A DNA stretch of 64,000 nt from Bacteroidetes bacterium HGW-Bacteroidetes-4. GTDB lineage: Bacteria; Bacteroidota; Bacteroidia; Bacteroidales; SZUA-534. The position numbers were made by a program, and so were the translations under genes. A model generated the notes under the pieces. The model had not been told where the DNA came from. It saw only the letters and a program-made list of their open reading frames with translations, and searched no databases. This document shows, one piece after another, positions 47,294-56,648 of this stretch. The DNA is taken from NCBI GenBank assembly GCA_002840905.1, contig PHDD01000003.1:136376-200375 (forward strand), in the 5' to 3' direction. The first letter of the stretch is position 1. Each line of letters opens with the position of its first letter.

Positions 47294-48847
47294 TTATCGT
47301 TCAATTTTTTTCAACAAGTTGGTCATGCTGGTTTTGCCTAATACAATTTCTTTTACTTTATCGACAGGAATCCGCTCTTGTTGCATGGTGTCGCGATCTC
47401 GCAGGGTAACCTTATTGTCAGTTAGCGTGTCGTGATCAACGGTAATGCAATAAGGAGTTCCAATGGCATCTTGTCGGCGGTAGCGTTTACCGATGGAGTC
47501 TTTTTCTTCGTAGATGCAATTTACATCGAATTTTAAATCGTTGAGAATCTCCCGGGCTTTTTCGGGCAATCCGTCTTTACGAAGCAACGGTAACACGGCC
47601 AGTTTAACCGGAGCCAATTCGGGCGGAATGCGCAACACTACACGGGTATCGGTTTTACCATCCTGTTCAATGGTTTCTTCGTCGTATGCGTTCGACAGAA
47701 TCAACAGGAACATGCGGTCGAGACCAATGGAGGTTTCTATTACGTAAGGAATGTAGTTTTTATTCAGTTCCGGATCGAAATACTGGATTTTTTTGCCGCT
47801 GTATTCCTGGTGTTGCGATAAATCGAAATCGGTGCGCGAATGAATTCCTTCCACTTCTTTAAAGCCAATGGGGAATTCAAATTCGATATCGGTAGCTGCG
47901 TTGGCATAGTGCGCCAGTTTGTCGTGATCGTGAAAACGGTATTTTTTGGTGTCGAAGCCCAGGGCATGGTGCCATCTTAAACGGGTTTCTTTCCATTTGG
48001 CAAACCATTCGAGTTCTTCGCCCGGACGCACAAAGAACTGCATCTCCATTTGTTCAAATTCGCGCATGCGGAATATAAACTGACGGGCTACTATTTCGTT
48101 ACGGAACGCTTTTCCAATTTGGGCAATTCCAAAAGGAATTTTCATGCGTCCGCTTTTTTGAACGTTCAGGTAGTTAACAAAAATTCCCTGGGCCGTTTCG
48201 GGACGCAGGTATATGCTGCTGGCATCTTCGCTTACCGAGCCCAGTTTGGTTTCAAACATCAGGTTAAACTGGCGCACATCGGTCCAGTTTTTTGAACCTG
48301 AAACAGGGCAAACAATTTCGCAATCTTCGATGAGTTGTTTTACCTCGGCTAAATTGTCGGTTTCAAGAGCCGACACAAAGCGTTTTTTTATATGGTCAAT
48401 TTTTTCCTGGTTGGCAATTACCCGCTGATTGGTTGCACGGAATTGGGCTTCGTCAAAGGCATCGCCAAATTTAGCGGAAGCTTTTTCTATTTCTTTTGAT
48501 ATTTTGGCTTCAATTTTTTCAAGGTGCTCTTCAATAAGCACATCGGCACGGTAACGCTTTTTTGAGTCTTTGTTGTCGATAAGCGGATCGTTAAACGCCC
48601 CCACGTGTCCCGATGCTTTCCATACGGTAGGATGCATAAAAATGGCGGCATCAATCCCAACAATGTTTTCGTTCAGTTTTACCATGGAGTCCCACCAGTA
48701 TTTTTTTATGTTGTTTTTGAGCTCCGAGCCGTATTGACCATAATCGTAAACAGCACTTAATCCATCGTATAATTCACTCGATTGGAAAATAAACCCGTAC
48801 TCTTTTGAGTGGGCAATTATTTTTTTGAAAACATCTTCTTGAGCCAT
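47294..48847 (-). CDS. glyS: Glycyl-tRNA synthetase (alpha2 type)
   Basis: Charges tRNA-Gly. The 517-residue single-chain class II enzyme belongs to the eukaryote/archaeal-like dimeric type common in Bacteroidetes. Motifs include GFIFQSSELYDGLSAVYDYGQYG at the N-terminus, LRPETAQGIFVNYLNV, FGIAQIGKAFRNEI (motif 2) and IETSIGLDRMFLLIL (motif 3), with the C-terminal anticodon domain LAPVKLAVLPLLRKDGL. A -7 element (TATTTTTG, 48878-48871 on the minus strand) lies 24 bases upstream. Confidence 0.96.
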   Translation of the reverse strand: MAQEDVFKKIIAHSKEYGFIFQSSELYDGLSAVYDYGQYGSELKNNIKKYWWDSMVKLNENIVGIDAAIFMHPTVWKASGHVGAFNDPLIDNKDSKKRYRADVLIEEHLEKIEAKISKEIEKASAKFGDAFDEAQFRATNQRVIANQEKIDHIKKRFVSALETDNLAEVKQLIEDCEIVCPVSGSKNWTDVRQFNLMFETKLGSVSEDASSIYLRPETAQGIFVNYLNVQKSGRMKIPFGIAQIGKAFRNEIVARQFIFRMREFEQMEMQFFVRPGEELEWFAKWKETRLRWHHALGFDTKKYRFHDHDKLAHYANAATDIEFEFPIGFKEVEGIHSRTDFDLSQHQEYSGKKIQYFDPELNKNYIPYVIETSIGLDRMFLLILSNAYDEETIEQDGKTDTRVVLRIPPELAPVKLAVLPLLRKDGLPEKAREILNDLKFDVNCIYEEKDSIGKRYRRQDAIGTPYCITVDHDTLTDNKVTLRDRDTMQQERIPVDKVKEIVLGKTSMTNLLKKIER

Positions 48848-48870
48848 AAAAATATATTTTAATCAACTCG

Positions 48871-48878
48871 CAAAAATA
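48871..48878 (-). promoter_or_regulatory. -7 promoter element of glyS
   Basis: The minus strand reads TATTTTTG, an exact TAnnTTTG, 24 bases before the glyS start codon. A clear -33 box was not found. Confidence 0.5.
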
Positions 48879-49121
48879 GCTGAATAGTTGACTTATTAAA
48901 AATTTATTTAATTATTGTTTAGTGAGTAAGCGTATTTGCCTTTAGGCTTAATTAAACCGCATTTTTTCGGTTTTAACTGAAGTTGATTTTTTTAGCAGAT
49001 GCCCAAATCGGTTCGAAAAACAGAATGATTAACAGAAAAATTATAAGCATTATAACAGCTATTTTGCCGGGGGCTCCCTTAATTTTTATATTTTTGATGC
49101 ACATTTGAACGTTAAAAAAGC

Positions 49122-51863
49122 ATGAATAAAAAGCCTGGATTTATTATTGTAATTGTTGTATTTGTAATGGTAATTGTTGGGTTTTATATTTACCTTAAAA
49201 AACAACAAAGCCCCAATATTGAAGCCTTTTCAGCCATTCCGGTTAATGCCGTATTGGTTGCTGAAATAAACAATCCCGCACTTTTTCTTCAGGAGGTTTC
49301 GCAAAACAACCGTTTGGCCATTCAATTACAGGAGTTGCCCGAACTGTACGTAGTGGCAAAAAAAATGTTGGTTATCGATTCGCTTTTAAACACCAATGAA
49401 AAATTGCTGACCGACAAACGCGACAAAACTCTAAGCCTGTCGTTACACGAGGTGGGAAACAAACAGTTTGAACTGCTTTATTTGATTCACCTTTCGGGAA
49501 GGTTCGAGGCCAATCAGTTTTTTAAACAACTACATGCCTCGGTTTTAAATACCGCAAATTTATCGGAAGGAAAATACAATCAGGTAAAAGTTTATACTTA
49601 TAAGACCGTAAATTCCAGCGTATTTTATGCTTACCACAGAGGTATTTTGATGGCCAGTGAATCGGAACTGTTATTGCAGGATGCCCTGCGTCAGGTTGAA
49701 GTAGATGCCGGTTTGGGTAGTCAAAACGGACTCCAGAACTTACGAAAAACAGCCGGAAAGCATGCCGATGCAAACATCTACCTAAACCTTAATCGATTTG
49801 AGGCCTTTTATACCAGGTTGATTGCTGATAAATTTCTAAAAGAACGAGATATTAAGCATTTGGGCGAATGGAGCGTGCTCGATTTGAATTTCAAAAACCA
49901 AACATGGTTGATTAATGGCTTTACGCAAAACACCAATAATCCAGCACATTTCTATTCATTACTGGAGTCTCAGGAACCGCAAAACCTTAAGTTTATAAAG
50001 TGGGTTCCCACAGGAGTTGAATCGTTTGCTGCTTTTGGCATTAGCAACCTGGCCCGTTTCGAGGAGCAACTACAGAAGCATATGGCGGCCATAAACCAAA
50101 GCGAACGTCACGAAATAAACCAAAAGCAACTGGTGGCTGTGCTTGGGCCCAACTACGAAAAAGATTTGCTGGCTATTTTTGAAAAAGAACTGGCCCAGGT
50201 AAATTATGCCAACGGATCCACCTTGTTTTATATTCGAACCAAAGGTTATCACGATGCCAACGAGTTGATTCAAAAATGGATTACACATTATGCCAAGTCG
50301 GAAGGAATTTCGAAACAAAGCCTTATTCACGAATACAAAATTGACAACGAAACCAAATTTCCGATTTACCGGTTTCCCACAACGTATTTTCCGGTACGCA
50401 TGTTTGGTCCCTGGTTTAAAGCGTGTTCGGCAACGTATGTAACCGTTTTCGACGATTTCCTGATTTTTGGCGAATCGGTTCATGCGCTATCGCGGGTTAT
50501 ATATAATAATGTGCTGCAAAAAACTATGGCCTTCGACGGAGCTTACAACCAATATTCCGATTTCTTGTCGAATAAAGTTAATTTTTATGCTTTTGTTTCT
50601 TTAACCGGAAGCACTGGTTTTTTGAATGAATTTTTAACGCCCGAAGCGTTTGCCTATTTTAAACAGCATCAATCCATACTACGCGATTTTTACGCGGTTT
50701 CGTGGCAGATAGCATCGGAAAATAACATGTACTACAATAATTTTCTTTTCCGGCATCAACCTTCAAATAAAATAAAAGCAGCAACCGAATGGGAAACCCG
50801 GCTCGACACTACGATAGCTTTTAAACCGCAACTGGTAGTTAATCATTACAACAACGAGAAAGAGATTTTGGTGCAGGACATGAAAAATACCGTTTATTTA
50901 ATAAATAAAACCGGCCGGATACTTTGGAAAAAGAAATTGGAAGAACCCATTTTAAGCGAAGTTACCCAGATTGATTATTATAAAAACGGGAAGTTGCAAT
51001 TCCTGTTCAATACCGAAAGTCAGATTCATTTGCTCGACCGGAACGGTAATTTTGTTGAGCGCTATCCGATTAATTTGCCTGCAAAAGCGGTAAATGCCTT
51101 GTCAATTTTTGATTACGATAAGCGCAAAAACTATCGGATTTTTGTGCCCACTGCTGATAAACAGGTTTATTGTTACGATATTGAGGGGCGGATAGTAAAC
51201 GGGTTCAATTTTAAAGGAGCCGATAACCCGATTATTTCGCCCGTACAATATGTTCGTGATAAAGACATGGATTATCTTTTGGTAACGGATGTTTCACGTA
51301 TTTACATTCTCGATCGCAGAGGTAATCCCCGCATAAAACTCAACAAACAGTTCAATCCTTCGCGTAACAATTTGTTCGAATACCAGGCGGGGACAGCCAC
51401 CCGCAAGGGGCGTTTAATACGAACCGACGAAGGCGGAACCCTTTATTACATTTATTTTAACGGTGAGGTGGAATCGCAACCCATTGCTGATTTTTCACCC
51501 TTACATTATTTTAAATTCGAAGATGTTACTGGCGACAATATTGCCGATATGGTATTTGTAGATAAAAATAAACTGACTGTATTTTCTGTGGCCGGGAAAA
51601 AGCAATATGAGTATACTTTTTCTACTGAAATTAAACATGAGCCGGCATTTTATCAATTCTCGGCCAGCCAAACAGCCATTGGTATTACTGAAGTGGGGTC
51701 GCAAAAGATTTATCTTTTTAACACCCGGGGTAAGTTTATGGAAGGATTTCCGCTGCCGGGCAAAACCCGTTTTAGTATTGGTGTATTGGAGCCGGGTTCG
51801 GCACGCTTTAATCTGGTTGTGGGTGGCGATGAGCAATACCTGTTTAATTTTAAATTGAACTAG
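49122..51863 (+). CDS. DUF3352 domain protein (membrane-anchored)
   Basis: A 913-residue protein with an N-terminal membrane helix (about 5-25, PGFIIVIVVFVMVIVGFYIYL) and the rest outside the cytoplasm. Residues about 35-560 form the DUF3352-like region, opening SAIPVNAVLVAEINNPALFLQEV; residues 590-910 are repeated beta-strands with a VYLINKTGRILWKKKL pattern typical of propeller blades (PQQ/WD-like), ending VGGDEQYLFNF. No enzyme motif is visible. The function of the family is unknown. It is followed four bases later by the MntP-like gene. Confidence 0.8.
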   Translation: MNKKPGFIIVIVVFVMVIVGFYIYLKKQQSPNIEAFSAIPVNAVLVAEINNPALFLQEVSQNNRLAIQLQELPELYVVAKKMLVIDSLLNTNEKLLTDKRDKTLSLSLHEVGNKQFELLYLIHLSGRFEANQFFKQLHASVLNTANLSEGKYNQVKVYTYKTVNSSVFYAYHRGILMASESELLLQDALRQVEVDAGLGSQNGLQNLRKTAGKHADANIYLNLNRFEAFYTRLIADKFLKERDIKHLGEWSVLDLNFKNQTWLINGFTQNTNNPAHFYSLLESQEPQNLKFIKWVPTGVESFAAFGISNLARFEEQLQKHMAAINQSERHEINQKQLVAVLGPNYEKDLLAIFEKELAQVNYANGSTLFYIRTKGYHDANELIQKWITHYAKSEGISKQSLIHEYKIDNETKFPIYRFPTTYFPVRMFGPWFKACSATYVTVFDDFLIFGESVHALSRVIYNNVLQKTMAFDGAYNQYSDFLSNKVNFYAFVSLTGSTGFLNEFLTPEAFAYFKQHQSILRDFYAVSWQIASENNMYYNNFLFRHQPSNKIKAATEWETRLDTTIAFKPQLVVNHYNNEKEILVQDMKNTVYLINKTGRILWKKKLEEPILSEVTQIDYYKNGKLQFLFNTESQIHLLDRNGNFVERYPINLPAKAVNALSIFDYDKRKNYRIFVPTADKQVYCYDIEGRIVNGFNFKGADNPIISPVQYVRDKDMDYLLVTDVSRIYILDRRGNPRIKLNKQFNPSRNNLFEYQAGTATRKGRLIRTDEGGTLYYIYFNGEVESQPIADFSPLHYFKFEDVTGDNIADMVFVDKNKLTVFSVAGKKQYEYTFSTEIKHEPAFYQFSASQTAIGITEVGSQKIYLFNTRGKFMEGFPLPGKTRFSIGVLEPGSARFNLVVGGDEQYLFNFKLN

Positions 51864-51867
51864 CGTT

Positions 51868-52413
51868 ATGATTTTTACTTTTTATATCGTTTCTCTTTTT
51901 CTGCTGGGCATTGAACTGTTTTTAATGGCTTCAATAACCGCTTTTTTTCAAAAGAAAGTGTTTGTTGCCGATGGTTTTAAGTTACTAGGAGCTGCAATAG
52001 CGGCCTCCTTGCTTTTAGGTGTCGGCTTGTTTTTAGGGAATCTGGTTGGCCAGACCTGGCCACAATTCAATAACTGGTATGCAGCAAGTTTGTTTTTTAT
52101 TTTTTCAATAAAAATGCTTTTCGATGGGTTTAAACTAAACAGGCTGAAGCGTGCGGTTAATCCCATCGACAAGCAGGGATACCGAATACTTACGGTGCTT
52201 ATGCTTATTAATAGTTTTTTTGTAGGTCTGGGTTTCGGCTTGTTGGAACAAACAGTCATAAGTTTGTTATATGGACTGACAATATTTACCATTTTTGCAT
52301 TGGTAGGATATTTGATGGGTTTTCGGATGAAAAAATTAAAACAAGGCCGCTACGAATTGTTTGCCGCTATATTTTACCTGGTCATAGCAGTCACAATTGC
52401 CATTAATAATTAA
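51868..52413 (+). CDS. MntP-like six-helix membrane protein
   Basis: A 181-residue protein with six hydrophobic segments in two halves separated by a basic loop (about 92-108). The order resembles the MntP manganese exporter: ELFLMASITAFFQKK in the first helix, WYAASLFFIFSIKMLFDGFKL before the loop, and ILTVLMLINSFFVGLGFGLLE after it. The family's aspartates in these two helices are absent (NSFF in place of a TSIDA-type phrase), so either ion specificity differs or the likeness is only in shape. It lies between the DUF3352 and DUF4834 genes. Confidence 0.5.
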   Translation: MIFTFYIVSLFLLGIELFLMASITAFFQKKVFVADGFKLLGAAIAASLLLGVGLFLGNLVGQTWPQFNNWYAASLFFIFSIKMLFDGFKLNRLKRAVNPIDKQGYRILTVLMLINSFFVGLGFGLLEQTVISLLYGLTIFTIFALVGYLMGFRMKKLKQGRYELFAAIFYLVIAVTIAINN

Positions 52414-52417
52414 TATT

Positions 52418-52648
52418 ATGTTGAAATTTTTATTGATATTTTTTATAGTTATCTATTTGCTCGGATTGTTAGTTAAATGGTTCTTTGCCTCATTAATAAA
52501 TAAGGCATCATCGGGTGCAGGATTCGATTCCGGTCGCGAAAGCCGCCGGAAAGAAGGTGAAGTTTCGGTTGACAAAACCCCGGGCAAATCGAAGTTGTTT
52601 ACCAAAGACGAAGGAGAATATGTTGATTATGAGGAAATAAAAGATTAA
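52418..52648 (+). CDS. DUF4834 family small membrane protein
   Basis: A 76-residue protein from the Met at 52418 (MLKFLLIFFIVIYLLGLL); the in-frame ATG at 52397 overlaps the preceding gene and gives an unlikely N-terminus. One membrane helix (about 3-24) is followed by a charged tail ending DEGEYVDYEEIKD, the conserved end of DUF4834 proteins. The function is unknown. These genes occur next to tRNA genes in related genomes, and here tRNA-Leu lies 289 bases downstream. Confidence 0.75.
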   Translation: MLKFLLIFFIVIYLLGLLVKWFFASLINKASSGAGFDSGRESRRKEGEVSVDKTPGKSKLFTKDEGEYVDYEEIKD

Positions 52649-52678
52649 TCAGAGCTTTTCAACAAAAAAGAAATTTTA

Positions 52679-52710
52679 TTTGCTTGAATTAAACAAATAT
52701 TCTATATTCG
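52679..52710 (+). promoter_or_regulatory. Promoter of the tRNA-Leu transcript
   Basis: TTTG at 52679-52682, a 20-base spacer and TATATTCG at 52703-52710 give a good -33/-7 pair. Transcription should start near 52717, leaving about 220 bases ahead of the tRNA. Confidence 0.6.
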
Positions 52711-52716
52711 CAGACC

Positions 52717-52936
52717 TAAATAATTGCCTCGTGGCAGGCCTGATTCCGATAAGTCGGGAGAGAACTCACCACTGAGCATCAGACGAGAAAAGAGAAATAC
52801 TTTGCTTGTCTGAAATAGTTAAAATAAAAAGACCATGCCCAGGTGGCGGAACCGACGTAGGAGCTCCCGCCATTGAGCATCAGATATAAAAAGTGAAAAA
52901 CTTTAATTGTCTGAATATTTTTAATAAAAAGACCAT
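52717..52936 (+). repeat. tRNA-Leu leader with repeated 5' tRNA fragments
   Basis: Two related units of about 100-112 bases precede the tRNA. Each has (C/T)TGAGCATCAGA (from 52772 and 52873), a hairpin closing on GTCTG, then AATAAAAAGACCATGCCCAGGT-like sequence. At 52836-52851 the unit ends in a copy of the tRNA's first 15 bases (GCCCAGGTGGCGGAA) that then diverges into GGCGG/CCGCC, a short hairpin. A third, weaker copy (GCCTCGTGGCAGG) is at 52726-52738. They look like tandem duplications including the tRNA's 5' end. Confidence 0.7.
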
Positions 52937-53020
52937 GCCCAGGTGGCGGAATTGGTAGACGCGCTGGTCTCAAACACCAGTGGGGTTAAACCCGTGCCGG
53001 TTCGAGCCCGGCCCTGGGTA
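52937..53020 (+). tRNA. tRNA-Leu (anticodon CAA)
   Basis: An 84-base class II tRNA without encoded CCA. The acceptor strand is GCCCAGG, the D-arm has GGCGGAATTGGTAGACGCGC, the anticodon stem-loop is CTGGT-CTCAAAC-ACCAG with anticodon CAA, a short variable arm follows (TGGGGTTAAACCCG), and the T-arm contains GCCGGTTCGAGCCCGGC. The acceptor closes with CCTGGGT and discriminator A, giving a G-U pair at the first position. Confidence 0.95.
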
Positions 53021-53025
53021 CACAA

Positions 53026-53053
53026 AAACCCTCAATTTTGAGGGTTTTTTTTT
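53026..53053 (+). terminator. Terminator after tRNA-Leu
   Basis: AACCCTCA / TGAGGGTT with a small AT loop is followed by seven T; it ends 14 bases before the dCMP deaminase start. Confidence 0.85.
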
Positions 53054-53066
53054 AATAGTTAAGCGT

Positions 53067-53534
53067 ATGTCTGCTCAAAAATCAAGCCCTACAGAAAAAA
53101 AGCAATACCTACTCGATTTGCGCTACATTAAAATGGCCCTGATTTGGGCCGAAAATTCCTATTGTGAGCGTAGAAAAGTAGGCGCTTTGCTGGTAAAAGA
53201 CCGAATGATAATCTCTGATGGCTACAACGGAACGCCTGCAGGTTTTGAAAATATTTGCGAAGACGAAAACAATAAAACCAAACCGTACGTTCTACATGCC
53301 GAGGCCAATGCCATTACTAAAGTGGCACGGTCGAACAACAGTAGCGAAGGAGCTACCCTTTATGTTACCTCATCGCCTTGTCTCGAGTGTTCAAAACTTA
53401 TTATTCAGGCGGGAATAAAGCGGGTGGTTTTTTCTGATAATTATCGTTTACACGATGGAATTAACCTGCTGAAAAAGGCGGGTATCGAAATTATTCAAGT
53501 AGAAAAAATTGATGAAAATGAATCAACAAAATAA
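53067..53534 (+). CDS. Deoxycytidylate (dCMP) deaminase family protein
   Basis: Deaminates dCMP to dUMP, feeding dTMP synthesis. The 155-residue protein from the Met at 53067 (MSAQKSSPTEKKQYLL) is preferred because the open frame upstream runs through the tRNA. Zinc-site motifs are complete: YVLHAEANAI (His and catalytic Glu) and TSSPCLECSKLI (two zinc Cys). CERRKVGALLV and DGYNGTPAGFENICED match the dCMP (ComEB-like) branch rather than cytidine deaminase. The S41 protease start overlaps its end by about 20 bases. Confidence 0.92.
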   Translation: MSAQKSSPTEKKQYLLDLRYIKMALIWAENSYCERRKVGALLVKDRMIISDGYNGTPAGFENICEDENNKTKPYVLHAEANAITKVARSNNSSEGATLYVTSSPCLECSKLIIQAGIKRVVFSDNYRLHDGINLLKKAGIEIIQVEKIDENESTK

Positions 53535-55146
53535 ACTTTCAAAATTTGGCATACCCTTGCTCATTGCTGTTTCAATTGTTTTAGGTATGTATATTCAAAA
53601 GCAGTCTGAAAATAAAAAGGAAAGAAGCTATCATGCCAAAGGAATGGCAAACAATAAAATTGATGCCGTATTGAACTACATCGATCAGGAATATGTGGAT
53701 ACCGTAAATATTTCTGAAATTATTGAGAATACCATTCCACAAATTCTCGACGATCTAGATCCCCATTCCATTTATATTCCAGCCATGGATTATGATGCCA
53801 TGAACGAACCTTTGGAAGGAAATTTCGACGGTATAGGTGTGCAATTCAATATCCAGAACGATACGGTTACGGTTATTAAAACCATTTTGGGAGGCCCTTC
53901 GGAAAAAGTAGGAATAAAAGATGGCGACCGCATTGTATCGGTAAACGACTCGCTTATTGCCGGAATTGGTATAACCAACGATTCGGTAATGAAGTTGTTA
54001 CGCGGAAAAAAAGGCACCAAAGTAAACGTGGGAATTTTTAGGCGGGGTGAAAGTGACTTGGTATATTTTACCATAACACGCGATAAAATTCCACTGTATA
54101 GTATCGATGTTTCGTACATGATTGATGATAAAACCGGGTACATTAAGCTTTCAAAATTTGCGCGTACTACATATAAAGAATTCCAACAAGCCGTTGTAAA
54201 ACTAAAAGCTTTAGGGATGAAGCAATTGGTTTTCGATTTGCGTGGAAATTCCGGAGGATACATGGATGCTGCCATTAACATTGCCGATGAGTTTCTTGAA
54301 AACAGTAAACTAATTGTTTACACCGAAGGAAAAGCCCGTCCGCGTTCGGACTATTTTGCTTCGCATCGATCTTCATGTATCGATTTGGGTTTGGTAATTT
54401 TAATCGATGATTGGTCGGCTTCAGCTTCTGAAATTGTTGCAGGAGCCATTCAGGATAACGATCGGGGATTAATTGTGGGCCGTCGCTCTTTTGGAAAAGG
54501 ATTGGTGCAGGAGCCCGTAATGTTTAACGATGGCTCAAGTTTGCGTTTAACCATTGCAAGATACTATACTCCTGCCGGGCGAAGTATTCAAAAGCCTTAT
54601 GATGAAGGGCAGGAAGCCTATTATCACGACATTCAAAACCGGTTTGTGAACGGTGAGTTTCAGGAAAAAGACAGCATTCATCAAGCCGATTCTTTAAAAT
54701 ATTATACTTCAAGTGGTCGCGTGGTTTTTGGCGGAGGTGGAATCATGCCCGATGTATTTATTCCTGTTGATACTACCGGTGTTTCCGATTATTTAATGAA
54801 AATACGGCGCAAAGGATTGGAATATCTTTTCTCGTTCGAATATACCGATAAAAACAGGCAAAAGCTTTCGCAGTTTAAAAATGTAGAATTACTTACAGGA
54901 TACCTGAACAAGCAAAACATACTTGATGAATTTGTTTCTTTTGCAGCAAAAAAAGGAATAAAAAAAGATACAGAAGAGCTGGAACTTTCAGGAAAAATTA
55001 TCGAAGTAGAAATAAAAGCATTTATTGCCCGTAATATTTTCGATAATGAAGGGTTTTATCCGGTAATTCAGGAAATAGATAAAACCTTACTTGAGGGAAT
55101 ACGTTTACTTGAAAGCAATAACGAAATAATCAATACTATAAAATGA
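53512..55146 (+). CDS. S41-family C-terminal processing protease (CtpA-like)
   Basis: A periplasmic serine protease of 544 residues that trims C-termini of exported proteins. It has an N-terminal membrane helix (about 10-25, [17 protein letters not shown]), a PDZ domain (about 90-170, [17 protein letters not shown]), and the S41 catalytic domain (about 185-385). The catalytic serine is in [13 protein letters not shown] and the general-base lysine in [12 protein letters not shown]. Start codons at 53512 and 53518 are both possible; 53512 is given. It overlaps the dCMP deaminase gene and ahcY (four bases), so the three are likely cotranscribed. Confidence 0.92.
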   Translation: MKMNQQNKLSKFGIPLLIAVSIVLGMYIQKQSENKKERSYHAKGMANNKIDAVLNYIDQEYVDTVNISEIIENTIPQILDDLDPHSIYIPAMDYDAMNEPLEGNFDGIGVQFNIQNDTVTVIKTILGGPSEKVGIKDGDRIVSVNDSLIAGIGITNDSVMKLLRGKKGTKVNVGIFRRGESDLVYFTITRDKIPLYSIDVSYMIDDKTGYIKLSKFARTTYKEFQQAVVKLKALGMKQLVFDLRGNSGGYMDAAINIADEFLENSKLIVYTEGKARPRSDYFASHRSSCIDLGLVILIDDWSASASEIVAGAIQDNDRGLIVGRRSFGKGLVQEPVMFNDGSSLRLTIARYYTPAGRSIQKPYDEGQEAYYHDIQNRFVNGEFQEKDSIHQADSLKYYTSSGRVVFGGGGIMPDVFIPVDTTGVSDYLMKIRRKGLEYLFSFEYTDKNRQKLSQFKNVELLTGYLNKQNILDEFVSFAAKKGIKKDTEELELSGKIIEVEIKAFIARNIFDNEGFYPVIQEIDKTLLEGIRLLESNNEIINTIK

Positions 55147-56600
55147 CAGAAGTTTTAACAGAAAGACTCCCATTTAAGATTGCCGACATTAAGCTGGCCG
55201 AATGGGGCAGAAAAGAACTTGATCTGGCAGAGATTGAGATGCCGGGTTTAATGGCCTTAAGAGAAGAATACAAAGGAAAGAAACCCCTTGCCGGAGCTAA
55301 AATCATGGGTTCGTTACACATGACGGTTCAAACCGCCATTTTAATTGAAACGTTGGTTGAACTGGGTGCCGATGTACGCTGGGTTTCGTGTAATATATTT
55401 TCAACTCAGGATCATGCAGCAGCTGCCGTAGTGGTTGGTAAAGAAGGAACTATTGACAATCCGAAGGGTGTTCCCGTTTATGCCTGGAAAGGCGAAACGC
55501 TTCCTGAATATTGGTGGTGTACCTATCAGGCATTACAGTGGCCCGATGGAAGTGGACCTACCCTGATTCTGGACGATGGTGGCGATGCTACTATGCTTGT
55601 AGTTAAAGGAGCAGAGTTTGAAGCAGCAGGAAAAGTTCCCGACTTTAATCCCGAAACGGAAGCAGAAGAATGGGGTGTATTTTTAGCATTGTGCCGCAAA
55701 CAACTAACCGAAGACCCTACTTATTGGACCCGCAAAAGAGATGGCATTCGAGGTGTATCAGAAGAAACAACTACCGGTGTACACCGTTTGTACCAGATGG
55801 CTGAAATAGGCAAACTGCCTTTCCCTGCAATTAATGTAAACGATTCGGTTACCAAATCAAAATTTGATAACCTTTACGGATGTCGTCACTCCTTAACCGA
55901 CGGTATCATGCGGGCAACCGATGTAATGCTGGCGGGTAAAGTTGCTGTAGTTTGTGGTTATGGTGATGTGGGAAAAGGAAGTGCGCAATCGCTTCGTGGT
56001 CAGGGGGCAAGGGTAATTGTTACTGAAATCGACCCCATTTGTGCCTTGCAGGCAGCAATGGAAGGTTACGAAGTTAAAACCGTTGAAGATGTAGTAACCA
56101 CTGCCGATATTTTTGTAACAACTACCGGAAATAAAGACATTATTACTGCTAAACATATGAGCCAGATGAAGGACATGGCTATAGTTGGCAACATTGGTCA
56201 CTTTGACAATGAAATTCAAATGGCCGAACTGGCCCGAATTCCCGGAATAAAACGAACAAATATTAAACCTCAATTCGACAAGTGGACTTTCGCCGATGGA
56301 CATAGCGTATTAATTCTGGCCGAAGGTCGCCTGTTAAATTTAGGTTGTGCAACCGGACATCCCAGTTTTGTCATGTCGGCCTCATTTACCAACCAGGTGT
56401 TGGCTCAAATTGAACTACATACCAACCATAACAAGTACGAGAATCAGGTTTATACTTTACCAAAAGCACTCGACGAAAAAGTGGCCCGCTTACATCTTGA
56501 TAAATTAGGAGTTAAGCTTACTAAATTAACTCCAAAACAGGCAGATTATTTGGGAGTGCCGATCGACGGTCCATACAAACCCGATCATTATCGCTATTAA
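55143..56600 (+). CDS. ahcY: S-adenosylhomocysteinase
   Basis: Splits S-adenosylhomocysteine to adenosine and homocysteine, closing the methyl cycle that metH and the metY operon feed. The 485-residue NAD enzyme has the substrate region [39 protein letters not shown], the NAD loop [16 protein letters not shown] and the end KPDHYRY. The insert of about 40 residues after the first third ([18 protein letters not shown], then the '[14 protein letters not shown]' helix) is usual in bacterial enzymes. Its start overlaps the protease stop by four bases and a terminator follows. Confidence 0.97.
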   Translation: MTEVLTERLPFKIADIKLAEWGRKELDLAEIEMPGLMALREEYKGKKPLAGAKIMGSLHMTVQTAILIETLVELGADVRWVSCNIFSTQDHAAAAVVVGKEGTIDNPKGVPVYAWKGETLPEYWWCTYQALQWPDGSGPTLILDDGGDATMLVVKGAEFEAAGKVPDFNPETEAEEWGVFLALCRKQLTEDPTYWTRKRDGIRGVSEETTTGVHRLYQMAEIGKLPFPAINVNDSVTKSKFDNLYGCRHSLTDGIMRATDVMLAGKVAVVCGYGDVGKGSAQSLRGQGARVIVTEIDPICALQAAMEGYEVKTVEDVVTTADIFVTTTGNKDIITAKHMSQMKDMAIVGNIGHFDNEIQMAELARIPGIKRTNIKPQFDKWTFADGHSVLILAEGRLLNLGCATGHPSFVMSASFTNQVLAQIELHTNHNKYENQVYTLPKALDEKVARLHLDKLGVKLTKLTPKQADYLGVPIDGPYKPDHYRY

Positions 56601-56620
56601 TACATAAAATATCATCAAAA

Positions 56621-56648
56621 AAAAGGAGGTTTTTTTGAGCCTCCTTTT
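56621..56648 (+). terminator. Terminator after ahcY
   Basis: AAAGGAGG / CCTCCTTT with a T-rich loop and a following T run. Confidence 0.85.

Noticed and set aside
52779..52973. A minus-strand frame across the tRNA-Leu leader
   Set aside because: It overlaps the tRNA and its duplicated leader and has no protein features.
53027..53053. A possible attachment site at the 3' end of tRNA-Leu
   Set aside because: No integrase gene and no repeat of the tRNA 3' end was found downstream; the duplicated piece is the 5' end, which is not the usual integration site.
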